A stretch of DNA of 64,000 nucleotides from positions 62,001-126,000 of the forward strand of contig JACRDU010000009.1 of assembly GCA_016218495.1 (NCBI GenBank), read 5' to 3'. This stretch comes from Elusimicrobiota bacterium (GTDB taxonomy: Bacteria; Elusimicrobiota; Elusimicrobia; UBA1565). The translations under genes were made by a program, and so were the position numbers. The number at the start of each line of letters is the position of its first letter. Within the stretch, counting starts at the first letter, position 1. Shown piece by piece: positions 23,696 through 32,103 of the stretch. Below the pieces are notes generated by a model. That model saw only the letters and a program-made list of their open reading frames with translations, did no database searches and was not told the origin of the DNA.

Positions 23696-26203
23696 ATGAT
23701 CGAATTGAAGCCGGAGCTCGTGCTGCATGCCCCGCGCTGGAGCTCGTTCCAGCGCGGCGAGCTGCAAATGTTCCTCGACCCGGAGCGGCCGCATTGGGCG
23801 GCGGTGGACGAGCGCGGCGCGTTCCTGCTGGCGCGGCTCGACGGCCGGACCACGGCCGGACGTCTCATGGACGACTATCGCTCCCGCTTCGCCCGCCCCA
23901 CGGGCCAGGCGTGGGTGGAGGTCCACGACTTCCTGCGCGACGCGCTGCGCCACGGCCTCGTCTCGACGAAGCCCTTCAGTCCGGCGCCCTACCCCGGCCG
24001 CGCGGACCTGCTCAAGCCCACGGTCCTGCGCGAGCTCTGGCTGCATCTGCTGCAGGCCTGCAACCTCTCCTGCACCCACTGCCTCGTCTCCTCGGGTCCA
24101 AAGGGGGAGAAGGGCGAGGACACCGCCTTCTTCAAATCGGTCATGGCGCAGGGGGCGAAGCTGGGGGTGCACCGGTTCTACTTCACCGGCGGCGAGCCGA
24201 TGGTGCGTCCCGACTTCGCCGAACTGGCGGCCTATGCGGTCAAGGACCTGGGCGCCGAGCTCATCGTCCTGACCAACGCCACCTTGGTGTCGGGCGAGCG
24301 CCTCAAGGCCCTGGAGGGTCTGGACCGGGAGAAGGTGCGCTTCCAGGTCAGCCTCGACGGGGCCAGCGCCCCCGTCAACGACGCCATCCGCGGCGCCGGA
24401 GTGTTCGCCTCGGCCTGTGCGGGCCTCCGGACGCTGGCCGGCCTGGGCTTCAGCACCTCCCTGACCGCCGCCGTGACCCGGGAGAACCTGGCCGACCTGG
24501 AGGGCCTGCCCGCCCTGGCAAAGGAGCTGGGGGCAGGTTCCCTGCACCTCATGTGGCTGCATAAGCGCGGCCGGGCCGTCCAGGAAGCCGGCTTCCCGAG
24601 CACGGCCGAGTTGACCGCCCTATATAGGAAAGTGCGTGACGGCAGCGCGGCCGCGGGGGTGCGATTCGACAACGACGAGGCGTTCCGGCAGCGTCTGCGC
24701 GGCACGCCCGGCGTGAAGTACGACCTGTCGAACGCCTGCTGGGAGAGCCTGTGCGTGTACCAGGACGGCGGCGTCTACCCCACGGCGGCTACGGCCGGGC
24801 ACGAGGAGCTCCTCCTGGGGTCCGCCAAGGACGCCACCCTGGAGAACCTATGGAAGGACAGCCCGGCGGCGCAGGCCTGGCGGCGCCGGAGCCTGGTTGA
24901 GATGGCCTCCGCCGCCGACTCTTTCCGGTTCCTGACCGGGGGCGGAGACGCCGAGCATGCCTACTTCTTCTCCGGCGGGAAGTCCGACCCGTATCACCCC
25001 GTCTATGTCGAAGCGCTCAAGGACGCAATGGAGGCGCTGGGCCGCTCCCGCTCCCAGGGGTTCAACGCGCGCACCGGCTATGCCGGAGCCGTGGTCGGGT
25101 ACGCCATGGGCGAGGAACAGCTGGCCTGCGAGGCGCCCGGTAAGACCAAGGAGTGGCTCTCCGTCGCCGACCCGGTGCGGACCCTGCACTCCAACTGCGT
25201 GCTCTCCTTCGACGTCCACAAGCCCTATCGGGTCATCTCGGATTTCTACGGCGACGCCGCCGAGGAGCCGCAGGCCGACCTGTGCTGCCCGGTGAAGTAC
25301 GACGCCGCCGACACATCCCACATCCCCAAGGAGGTGCTGGAGCGCTTCTACGGCTGCGGCTCGCCAGTGGGCTCGGCGGGCCTGCGCCCCGGGGAGACCT
25401 TCGCCGACCTGGGTTCGGGCGGCGGCATCGACTGCTTCATCGCCGCCAAGAAGGTCGGCCCGCAGGGCAAGGTCGTCGGCGTCGACATGACCGACCGCAT
25501 GCTGGCCGTGGCGAACCGCAACCGGCCCCTCGTGGCCGAAAGCCTCGGCTACGCGAACGTGGAATTCAGGAAGGGGACGATGGAGGCCTGCCCCATCGAC
25601 GATAAGGCGGTGGACTGCCTGAGCTCGAACTGCGTGCTGAACCTATCGCCCGACAAGCGCAAGGTCTTCGCCGAGATGTGGCGGGTGCTCAAGGACCATG
25701 GGCGCATCTGCGTGGCCGACATCGTCTCCGAGGTCAAGGTCCCGGCGGCCCCGCAGGCCGACGAGCGGCTATGGGGGGAGTGCATCACCGGGGCGCTCTC
25801 GGAGGAGGAGTTCCTCTCGGAGCTCGAGCGCGCCGGCTTCTACGGCCTGCGCATCCTGAAGAAGACCTTCTGGAAGACGGTGCAGGGCTTCGCCTTCCAC
25901 TCCGTCACCGTGACCGGGCATAAGTTCCTCAAGAAGGACGGCTGCCGGCACATCGGGCACAAGGCGGTCTATCTCGGCCCCTGGAAGTCCGTCATCGACG
26001 AGGAGGGCCACCTCTTCCCGCGCAATGAAGAGGTGGAGGTCTGCACCGACACGGCGGCCAAGCTCGCCAACGGCCCGTATGCCGGACAGTTCCGCCTCCT
26101 GCAGCCCTCCGGAGCGGCGATGCCCACAGGGCTAACCACCATGTCATTGACGACGTCAGAGAGCGGCGGGGCCTGCTGCGACCCGTCCAAGGGCTGCTGC
26201 TAG
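23696..26203 (+). CDS. Radical SAM protein fused to an ArsM-like arsenite methyltransferase
   Basis: 835 residues. Residues 1-105 resemble a PqqD-type domain. The radical-SAM domain has C122, C126, C129 (CNLSCTHC), then GGEP. A degenerate SPASM region follows to about 400. From about 525 comes a methyltransferase with the ArsM signature: FYGCG, the SAM site DLGSGGG (about 571), SNCVLNL and ECITGAL, whose cysteines correspond to the three that bind As(III). The tail is Cys-rich and ends GACCDPSKGCC. Separate ArsM and radical-SAM genes act in arsenosugar and arsinothricin synthesis; a single fused chain is new to me. ATG 23696 follows GGAGGGAAG. Selenium or another thiophilic element is an alternative substrate. 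Confidence 0.8.
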   Translation: MIELKPELVLHAPRWSSFQRGELQMFLDPERPHWAAVDERGAFLLARLDGRTTAGRLMDDYRSRFARPTGQAWVEVHDFLRDALRHGLVSTKPFSPAPYPGRADLLKPTVLRELWLHLLQACNLSCTHCLVSSGPKGEKGEDTAFFKSVMAQGAKLGVHRFYFTGGEPMVRPDFAELAAYAVKDLGAELIVLTNATLVSGERLKALEGLDREKVRFQVSLDGASAPVNDAIRGAGVFASACAGLRTLAGLGFSTSLTAAVTRENLADLEGLPALAKELGAGSLHLMWLHKRGRAVQEAGFPSTAELTALYRKVRDGSAAAGVRFDNDEAFRQRLRGTPGVKYDLSNACWESLCVYQDGGVYPTAATAGHEELLLGSAKDATLENLWKDSPAAQAWRRRSLVEMASAADSFRFLTGGGDAEHAYFFSGGKSDPYHPVYVEALKDAMEALGRSRSQGFNARTGYAGAVVGYAMGEEQLACEAPGKTKEWLSVADPVRTLHSNCVLSFDVHKPYRVISDFYGDAAEEPQADLCCPVKYDAADTSHIPKEVLERFYGCGSPVGSAGLRPGETFADLGSGGGIDCFIAAKKVGPQGKVVGVDMTDRMLAVANRNRPLVAESLGYANVEFRKGTMEACPIDDKAVDCLSSNCVLNLSPDKRKVFAEMWRVLKDHGRICVADIVSEVKVPAAPQADERLWGECITGALSEEEFLSELERAGFYGLRILKKTFWKTVQGFAFHSVTVTGHKFLKKDGCRHIGHKAVYLGPWKSVIDEEGHLFPRNEEVEVCTDTAAKLANGPYAGQFRLLQPSGAAMPTGLTTMSLTTSESGGACCDPSKGCC

Positions 26204-26207
26204 GACC

Positions 26208-26816
26208 ATGAAGGCCGCTCTAGCCGCCGCGCTGGCCTGGACGGCCGGATTGGGCCTGGCCGGACAGGCGGCCTTCGTCCTCATCTATATCGTCGCCTGC
26301 GTGGCCTTCCTTCCCGGCTCGGTGCTGACCTTGGGCGCCGGCGCGGCCTTCGGGCTGTGGCGGGGCTTCGTCCTGGTCTCCATCGCCTCCACGCTGGGGG
26401 CCTGCGCGGCGATGCTGGTGGGCCGGTACTTCTTGCGCGACTGGGTGGCGGGGAAGATGGGACGATTCCCTGTGTTCGCCGCGGTCCGGAGCGCCGTGGC
26501 CTCCGAGGGCTGGAAGGTCGTGGGCCTGACGCGTCTCTCCCCGGTCCTGCCCTTCAGCCTGCTCAACTACGCCTACGGGCTGACCGATGTCCCCATGGGC
26601 GAGTACGCGTTGGCGTCCTGGGTCGGCATGATGCCGGGGACCTTCCTCTTCGTCTACCTGGGCGCGGCCGCGGGCGAGGCCGCACGGGGAGGGGCTCACG
26701 CGCGCAGCCCGCTTGAATGGGCGCTCTACGCCGCCGGGCTGGCGGCTACCGCCTTGGCCGCCTGGCTGGTGGGACGAAAGGCCAAGGAAGCGCTGAACAA
26801 GCGCGTGGAGGCGTGA
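26208..26816 (+). CDS. TVP38/TMEM64 (DedA-like) membrane protein
   Basis: 202 residues with about six hydrophobic segments and the family patterns FLPGSVLTLGAGAAFG and, after a loop, LTRLSPVLPFSLLNYAYG and MMPGTFLFVYLG. TVP38/TMEM64 proteins are membrane proteins of uncertain role (lipid scrambling or metalloid handling) that often sit beside arsenic/selenium radical-SAM genes. It starts 4 bases after the fusion gene and overlaps the next gene by 1 base (TGATG). Confidence 0.87.
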   Translation: MKAALAAALAWTAGLGLAGQAAFVLIYIVACVAFLPGSVLTLGAGAAFGLWRGFVLVSIASTLGACAAMLVGRYFLRDWVAGKMGRFPVFAAVRSAVASEGWKVVGLTRLSPVLPFSLLNYAYGLTDVPMGEYALASWVGMMPGTFLFVYLGAAAGEAARGGAHARSPLEWALYAAGLAATALAAWLVGRKAKEALNKRVEA

Positions 26817-28321
26817 TGGCCGAAGTCCTGCCGCTCGACGAACACAACAAGCTCCTCCTTTCCCGGGTGCATCCGGCCGGCTGGGTGAGCCCTGAGCCGG
26901 CCCAGCGCTATAACCTCGTCGTGCTGGGCGCGGGCACCGCAGGGCTCGTCACGGCCATCGGAGCGGCCGGGATCGGGGCCAAGGTGGCGCTGGTGGAACG
27001 GCATCTCATGGGCGGCGACTGTTTGAACGTCGGCTGCGTGCCCTCGAAGGCCCTCATCCGGGCCTCGCGCGCCGCTCACTCCGTCCGGACGGCGGGGAGG
27101 TTCGGCGTGAAGGCGGAGGGCGTCGCGGTGGATTTCGCGGCGGTCATGGAACGCCTCCGGCGCCTGCGCGCCGAAATCAGCGTCAACGATTCGGCGGCGC
27201 GTTACAAAGAGAAGGGCGTCGACGTCTTCCTCGGCGAGGCCCGTTTTTCAGGCCCGGACACGGTCTCCGTGGGAGGCCGGACCCTGCGCTTCGCCAAGGC
27301 CGTCATCGCCACCGGCGCGCGCGCCGTGGAGCTGCCCATCCCCGGGCTCAAGGAGACGGGATTCCTCACCAACGAGACCGTGTTCAACCTGACCGAACTG
27401 CCCAGACGCCTGGCCGTCATAGGGGCGGGCCCCATCGGCTGCGAGCTGGCCCAGGCCTTCCGGCGCCTGGGCTCCGAGGTGCACCTGCTGGAGGCCATGG
27501 GGCAGATCCTCATCCGCGAGGACAGGGACGCCGCCAAGGTGGTCGAAGAGTCCTTCAGGCGCGAAGGGGTGATGTTCTCCTGCGACCACGACGTGACCCG
27601 TGTGGAGAAGCGGGGGACGGAGAAGGTCGTCTTCACCAAGTGCGACTGTCACCCGGACGGCCTCGCCGTCGACGAGATATTGATAGGCGTCGGCCGCGCC
27701 CCCAATGTGGAAGGCCTGAACCTCGAGGGCGTGGGCGTGGAGTATTCCAAGTCCGGCGTGAAGGTGGACGACTTCCTGCGCACCACGAACCAGCGGGTCT
27801 ACGCGGCCGGCGACATCTGCTTGGGCCCCAAGTTCACCCACACGGCCGACTTCTCGGCCCGCATCGTCATCCAGAACGCGCTCTTCCACGGCTGCAAGCG
27901 CCTGAGCGCCTTGACCGTGCCCTGGTGCACCTACACAGACCCGGAGATCGCCCACGTCGGCCTCTATGAGAAGGACGCGGCAGCCAAGGGCCTGAAGGTG
28001 AGGACCTTCGTCCAGGAGATGAAGGACGTGGACCGGGCCGTCTTGGACGGCGAGACCGAGGGCTTCGTGAAGGTCCATGTGGAGGAGGGCAGCGACCGCA
28101 TCTTGGGAGCCACCGTCGTCGCGGGGCATGCCGGAGACCTCATCAGCGAATTCTCCGTGGCCATGGCGGCGCAGATGGGCCTGGGCTCCATCGCCTCCGT
28201 CATCCATCCCTATCCCACCCAGGCCGAGGGCATCCGCCGCGCCGGCGACGCCTACAACCGCACGCGCCTGACGCCCTTCGTGAAGGGCCTGCTGTCCTCC
28301 TGGCTGCGCTGGAGCCTCTAG
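26816..28321 (+). CDS. Mercuric-reductase-like pyridine nucleotide-disulfide oxidoreductase
   Basis: 501 residues. The FAD site LVVLGAGTAGLVTAIGAAG, the redox pair C69/C74 in GGDCLNVGCVPSKAL, the NAD(P)H site VIGAGPIGCELAQ and the C-terminal HPYPTQAEG with the catalytic His are all present, as in dihydrolipoamide dehydrogenase, glutathione reductase and MerA. The N-terminal NmerA domain and the C-terminal Cys-Cys of true MerA are missing, so mercury reduction is unlikely. In this operon it may reduce a thiol or metalloid intermediate. It is the third gene behind the ECF-type promoter. Confidence 0.85.
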   Translation: MAEVLPLDEHNKLLLSRVHPAGWVSPEPAQRYNLVVLGAGTAGLVTAIGAAGIGAKVALVERHLMGGDCLNVGCVPSKALIRASRAAHSVRTAGRFGVKAEGVAVDFAAVMERLRRLRAEISVNDSAARYKEKGVDVFLGEARFSGPDTVSVGGRTLRFAKAVIATGARAVELPIPGLKETGFLTNETVFNLTELPRRLAVIGAGPIGCELAQAFRRLGSEVHLLEAMGQILIREDRDAAKVVEESFRREGVMFSCDHDVTRVEKRGTEKVVFTKCDCHPDGLAVDEILIGVGRAPNVEGLNLEGVGVEYSKSGVKVDDFLRTTNQRVYAAGDICLGPKFTHTADFSARIVIQNALFHGCKRLSALTVPWCTYTDPEIAHVGLYEKDAAAKGLKVRTFVQEMKDVDRAVLDGETEGFVKVHVEEGSDRILGATVVAGHAGDLISEFSVAMAAQMGLGSIASVIHPYPTQAEGIRRAGDAYNRTRLTPFVKGLLSSWLRWSL

Positions 28322-28327
28322 TTTCCC

Positions 28328-28356
28328 TTGACACCATCCGAAGGCCTGTCTAAACT
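28328..28356 (+). promoter_or_regulatory. Promoter with -10 box six bases before ATG
   Basis: TTGACA (28328-28333), 17-base spacer, TAAACT (28351-28356), CTCGGC, ATG 28363. This is a near-consensus promoter with no room for a 5' leader, so translation of the zinc-ribbon gene probably starts on a leaderless mRNA. Confidence 0.7.
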
Positions 28357-28362
28357 CTCGGC

Positions 28363-28764
28363 ATGAGCGAAGAAACCCGCTGCCCGAAGTGCGCCTGCCT
28401 GATGGAAGCCAAGACCCACGGGGGGGTCGCCTACGACCTCTGCTCCGGGTGCCGCGGGCTTTGGTTCGGCGAGTTCCAGGCCGAGGACATGAAGAAGCTC
28501 AAAGACGCCAAGAAGATCGACCTCGGCGGGCTGCCGGGAGTCGCACTCGACAAGCACCGCGACTACACCTGCCCGAAGTGCCAGGGCGTCATGGTGAAGA
28601 TGGCGGTGGCGGACCAGCCGCACATCCGTTACGAAGCCTGCGCGCGCTGCTACGGCACCTTCTTCGACGCCGGCGAGTTCAAGGACTTCGCCGTGAAGGA
28701 CGTGCTCGACGGGCTGAAGTCCCTGTTCGCCGTCACGAAGAACCGCCTGCGCGACAAGAAGTAG
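28363..28764 (+). CDS. Two-domain zinc-ribbon protein (zf-TFIIB type)
   Basis: 133 residues with two copies of the zf-TFIIB ribbon: CPKC...DLCSGCRGLWF (residues 8-38) and CPKCQGVMV...EACARCYGTFFDAGE (about 70-105). Each has two CxxC pairs for one zinc and the conserved aromatic/acidic end. The function of the family is unknown. No Shine-Dalgarno is seen; a promoter lies directly upstream. The DAHP synthase gene follows after 22 bases. Confidence 0.85.
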   Translation: MSEETRCPKCACLMEAKTHGGVAYDLCSGCRGLWFGEFQAEDMKKLKDAKKIDLGGLPGVALDKHRDYTCPKCQGVMVKMAVADQPHIRYEACARCYGTFFDAGEFKDFAVKDVLDGLKSLFAVTKNRLRDKK

Positions 28765-28786
28765 GACCAGTCCCGCCGGAATCCGC

Positions 28787-29854
28787 GTGCACAAGCCGCG
28801 CCTGAACAACGTCCACATCTCGGGCCATACCCTCCTGCCCACCCCGGCGGAGGTGCGGGCCCTCTTGCCCGCTTCCGCGGCCAGCCTGGCGACGGTGGCT
28901 GGCGGGCGGCGCGCCATCGAGGCCATCGTCCGAGGGGGCGACGAGCGCCTGCTCCTGGTCGTGGGCCCCTGCTCCATCCACGACCCCAAGTCGGCGCTGG
29001 AGTACGCGCGCCGCCTGCGCGTCCTGGCCGAGCGGGTGTCGGACCGCTTCCTCGTCGTGATGCGGGTCTATTTCGAGAAGCCGCGCACGACGGTGGGCTG
29101 GAAGGGCCTGATCAACGACCCGTCGATGGACGACTCCTTCCGCATCGAGGAGGGCCTCACCCTGGCGCGGCGGCTGCTGCTCAGCGTCACCGCGCTGGGC
29201 CTGCCCACGGCCACCGAGGCGCTGGACCCCATCACCCCCCAGTACCTCTCGGAGCTGGTCTGCTGGCATGCCATCGGGGCGCGCACCATCGAGTCGCAGA
29301 CCCACCGCGAGCTGGCCAGCGGGCTCTCCTCCCCGGTGGGCTTCAAGAACGGCACCGACGGCAACGTCCAGGTGGCCATCGACGCGATGAAGGCGGCGCT
29401 GCGGCCGCACAGCTTCCTCGGCGTGGACCCCGGGGGCCGCATCTCGGTCTACCGCACGCGCGGCAACCGCTGCGGACATGTCGTGCTGCGCGGGGGCAAG
29501 AAGCCCAATTACGACGCGGCCAGCGTGGCGGAGTGCGCGAAGGCGCTCAAGGCGGCGGGGCTGCCGCACCGGGTGATGGTCGACTGCTCGCACGGGAATT
29601 CGTCCAAGGACTACAGGCGCCAACCCGAGGTCTTCAACGCCTGCCTGGAGCAGTGGGGCAAGCGCGGTTCGGCCGTCATGGGGATGATGGTGGAGAGCAA
29701 CCTCTTCGAGGGGAATCAGCCCATCTCCAAGGGTCCGGCGCCGCTCAAGAGGCTGGCGTACGGGGTCTCGGTCACCGACGCCTGCCTGGGCTGGGAGGCG
29801 ACGGAGAAGCTGGTCCTGGCCGCCTACGGCCGCCGCGCTACTTCCAGGGCTTGA
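28787..29854 (+). CDS. 3-deoxy-7-phosphoheptulonate (DAHP) synthase, AroFGH type
   Basis: 355 residues. LLLVVGPCSIHDP, MRVYFEKPRTTVGWKGLINDP, GARTIESQTHRELASG, GFKNGTDG, VDCSHGNSSKD and GNQPISKG are the conserved blocks of type I DAHP synthases of the AroF/G/H kind, which condense phosphoenolpyruvate and erythrose-4-phosphate in the first step of aromatic synthesis. The metal-binding Cys and His residues are present. It starts at GTG 28787. It converges on the Phe/Tyr operon and overlaps the last gene of it by 17 bases. Which aromatic amino acid inhibits it is not evident. Confidence 0.93.
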   Translation: MHKPRLNNVHISGHTLLPTPAEVRALLPASAASLATVAGGRRAIEAIVRGGDERLLLVVGPCSIHDPKSALEYARRLRVLAERVSDRFLVVMRVYFEKPRTTVGWKGLINDPSMDDSFRIEEGLTLARRLLLSVTALGLPTATEALDPITPQYLSELVCWHAIGARTIESQTHRELASGLSSPVGFKNGTDGNVQVAIDAMKAALRPHSFLGVDPGGRISVYRTRGNRCGHVVLRGGKKPNYDAASVAECAKALKAAGLPHRVMVDCSHGNSSKDYRRQPEVFNACLEQWGKRGSAVMGMMVESNLFEGNQPISKGPAPLKRLAYGVSVTDACLGWEATEKLVLAAYGRRATSRA

Positions 29855-30557
29855 GTTCCAGCCTGGCGCGGTCCTTGTCCCACACGAGTTCGCCGCTCTT
29901 GTCCCCTGCGGGGTCGCGCTTGCCCCCGATGAACCGCCATTGCGAGTAGGACAGCCGCTCCACGGGGTCGCCTTCGTCCCCGGAGGAGGGCTCGAACCAG
30001 CCCAGCCTCATGGGCTCTTCCTTGACGGGGGTCTCGCTGCCGCCCAGGTCGGCATGCATCCGTTCCAGCTCCAGGACGCGGTTGAACCCGTCGGAGGCGT
30101 CGAAGAACTGCAGACGGCGCTCGTGGATGGTCGGGGTGTCCACGCAGCCGGGCTTGTTGTCGACGAGCTCGAGCACCAAGAGCCTCTTGCCGGAGTGGGC
30201 TATGAGGCGATGCTCGCCGAAGCGGGTATCGGCCGCTCCGCAGCCGGTCTGGAACGCCCCGGAGTCGTAAATCACCTTGCGCGGCCGCGCGTCGAGGAAG
30301 GCGAGCGTCCGGAAGCCGGAGAAGCCTTCTTTCTTGAAGGTCCCCCGCACCTTGACCTTCACAAGCTCCGGCAGGTCGTCGGCCAGCCACGCCCTGTCCA
30401 ACGAAACGACCTGGGGCTTCCCTTCCATGTCGGTGAAGAGGGGGGCGAGGAGCGCTTCGAACCGCCCGGCCTCGCCGGCGGCGGCCCGCGCCGGCACAGC
30501 GGCGGCCAGGCAGAGCGCGGCGAACAGGGTCATGCAGTGGGTCATCGGGGGCCTCAT
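29838..30557 (-). CDS. Exported protein of unknown function at end of aromatic operon
   Basis: 239 residues. ATG 30557 overlaps the stop of the prephenate dehydratase gene (ATGA), so I use it; ATG 30545 or 30533 would give a tighter signal peptide. The N-terminus is hydrophobic and ends ...VPARAAAG. The mature part has two isolated Cys residues (GAFQTGC and KPGCVD) that may form a disulfide. No family recognised and no obvious tie to aromatic synthesis. Confidence 0.65.
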   Translation of the reverse strand: MRPPMTHCMTLFAALCLAAAVPARAAAGEAGRFEALLAPLFTDMEGKPQVVSLDRAWLADDLPELVKVKVRGTFKKEGFSGFRTLAFLDARPRKVIYDSGAFQTGCGAADTRFGEHRLIAHSGKRLLVLELVDNKPGCVDTPTIHERRLQFFDASDGFNRVLELERMHADLGGSETPVKEEPMRLGWFEPSSGDEGDPVERLSYSQWRFIGGKRDPAGDKSGELVWDKDRARLELKPWK

Positions 30558-31378
30558 CGATTTCGGGGCGGCCGCTCGGCCAACGGATAGCTTCCCAGCA
30601 CCTTCACCAGGCCCGCGTCCGCCTCCAGCGCGGCCAAGGCCTTCTTCACCGGCGCGGACTCCGCTCCGCCCAGGAGGTCCACCAGGAAAAAATAACTGAA
30701 CGGGTCCTCGGGGATGGGGCGCGACTCGAGGCGGGTGAGGTTGAGCCCCTGTTCGGCGAAGCGCTTCAGGCAGTCCAGCAGGGCGCCCGGGCGGTGTTTG
30801 GCCGTGAAGGCCAGCGAAGTCTTCTCCATCAGGAGGCCGGCCGGCACCCTGTCCCTGCGGTGGAACACCACGAAGCGCGTGAAGTTGTCCTTCGCGCTCT
30901 GGATGCCCTCGGCCAGGACGCTCAAGCCGTAGGCTTCGGCGCAGCGCTTGGAGGCGATGGCCGCCTCCGCCGGGTCCCGGCGCGAGGCCACGAGCTCGGC
31001 CGAGCCCGCCGTGTCGAACTCGGGCACCGCTTTGAGGGCGTGCGATTCGATGTAGGAGCGGCACTGCGCCAGCGCCACCGGATGGGAGAAGACGGTCCTC
31101 GGAGCCGCCCCGGGCAGGCCCAGCAGGCAATGCTCGATGCGCAGGTAGGATTCCCCTGTGATGAAGACGTCGTGCTTGAGGAAGAGGTCGGCGTTCACCG
31201 CCACCGGCCCGGCGATGCTGTTCTCGACGGGCAGCACCCCGCAGTCCACCGCTCCGGACAATACGGCCTCGAAGACCTGCTCGCTGAAGGCGGAGCCCAC
31301 GGCCTCGGCTCCCGGAAAACGTTCCAGGGCCGCCTCTTCGCTGTAGGCCCCGCGCAGGCCCTGGTAGCCGGCCTTCAC
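30554..31378 (-). CDS. pheA: Prephenate dehydratase
   Basis: 274 residues from GTG 31378. GYQGLRGAYSEEAA, LPVENSIAG, FSHPVALAQC, TAGSAELVA and NFTRFVVF are the catalytic-domain blocks, and a C-terminal ACT domain (about 190-274) carries the ESRP motif (LESRPIP) that binds phenylalanine. The reaction makes phenylpyruvate from prephenate, with feedback inhibition by Phe expected. No chorismate-mutase domain is fused; that enzyme is separate in this operon. The start overlaps the TyrA stop (GTGA). Confidence 0.93.
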   Translation of the reverse strand: MKAGYQGLRGAYSEEAALERFPGAEAVGSAFSEQVFEAVLSGAVDCGVLPVENSIAGPVAVNADLFLKHDVFITGESYLRIEHCLLGLPGAAPRTVFSHPVALAQCRSYIESHALKAVPEFDTAGSAELVASRRDPAEAAIASKRCAEAYGLSVLAEGIQSAKDNFTRFVVFHRRDRVPAGLLMEKTSLAFTAKHRPGALLDCLKRFAEQGLNLTRLESRPIPEDPFSYFFLVDLLGGAESAPVKKALAALEADAGLVKVLGSYPLAERPPRNR

Positions 31379-32103
31379 CGCCTGGCCTTGCGTTCGACGG
31401 AGGCCATGGAGGCCATGAAGCGGCGGCGCATCGCCGGGGCGAAGGCGTTGTAGCGGTTCATGTCGGCGAAGAGCTGCCAGGAGTCGTTCTGCACCGTGGC
31501 CAGGATGCGCAGCAGGCGCTTGTAGCCCTCCGTGTCCATGCCCGTGGGGCGCGCGCCGTAGGCGATGAGGGAGCGGCCGATGAAGTGGGTGAGGAGCAGG
31601 GACCCCGCCATGTTCCGGTCGTGGTCCTTGGGGGAGAGCTCTTCTACCGAGAGCCCCTTCGCGCGCAGGAACCGGGTCACGGCCTTGTAGCGCGCCAGCC
31701 TGATGCGCACCGGCCAGACGGCGATCTGACGGTCCTTGAGGGACTCCGCCGCGCTGTCGGGGCCGAAATTGGGGTGCGTGGCCAGGAGCTCGACGCCGCG
31801 GGGGAGCAAGCGCTTCATCGCGCGGACGGGATGCTCCTTCACCGAACAGACGTCGGCGACCAAGGTCCCGGGCCGGAGGTGGGGGGCCATCCACCTCAGG
31901 GCCGCTTCGAACTCGGCGATGGGGACGGCCGGCACCACCACCTCCTGGGCGCAGGCGTCGGCCAGAGTGCCGGGGCGGGCGCCCAGGGCCACGACGCGCG
32001 CGGGCCGCGGGGCCTTGTCGTAAACGACGATGCGGCAGTCCTTGGCGAGGTGGCGGGTCAGGAGCTCGCCGAGGCGGCCGAAGCCGATGACGCCTAGGGA
32101 CAT
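31375..32103 (-). CDS. tyrA: Prephenate/arogenate dehydrogenase
   Basis: 242 residues, starting with the NAD(P) loop GVIGFGRLGELL. Later blocks VADVCSVKEHPV, ATHPNFGPDS and the Asp/His-rich HDRNMAGSLLLTHFIGR fit the TyrA fold, although it is short and like the plant/cyanobacterial arogenate type. It oxidatively decarboxylates prephenate or arogenate to make tyrosine. The start overlaps the 3' end of the aminotransferase gene by 10 bases. Confidence 0.9.
   Translation of the reverse strand: MSLGVIGFGRLGELLTRHLAKDCRIVVYDKAPRPARVVALGARPGTLADACAQEVVVPAVPIAEFEAALRWMAPHLRPGTLVADVCSVKEHPVRAMKRLLPRGVELLATHPNFGPDSAAESLKDRQIAVWPVRIRLARYKAVTRFLRAKGLSVEELSPKDHDRNMAGSLLLTHFIGRSLIAYGARPTGMDTEGYKRLLRILATVQNDSWQLFADMNRYNAFAPAMRRRFMASMASVERKARR

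Noticed and set aside
26816-28321. Calling this gene merA because a mer operon is in the window
   Set aside because: It lacks the NmerA domain and the C-terminal Cys pair needed for Hg(II) handling, and it is in the radical-SAM/ArsM operon 12 kb away.
28760-29623. Minus-strand open frame opposite the DAHP synthase gene
   Set aside because: No family motif; the plus strand encodes a complete DAHP synthase.
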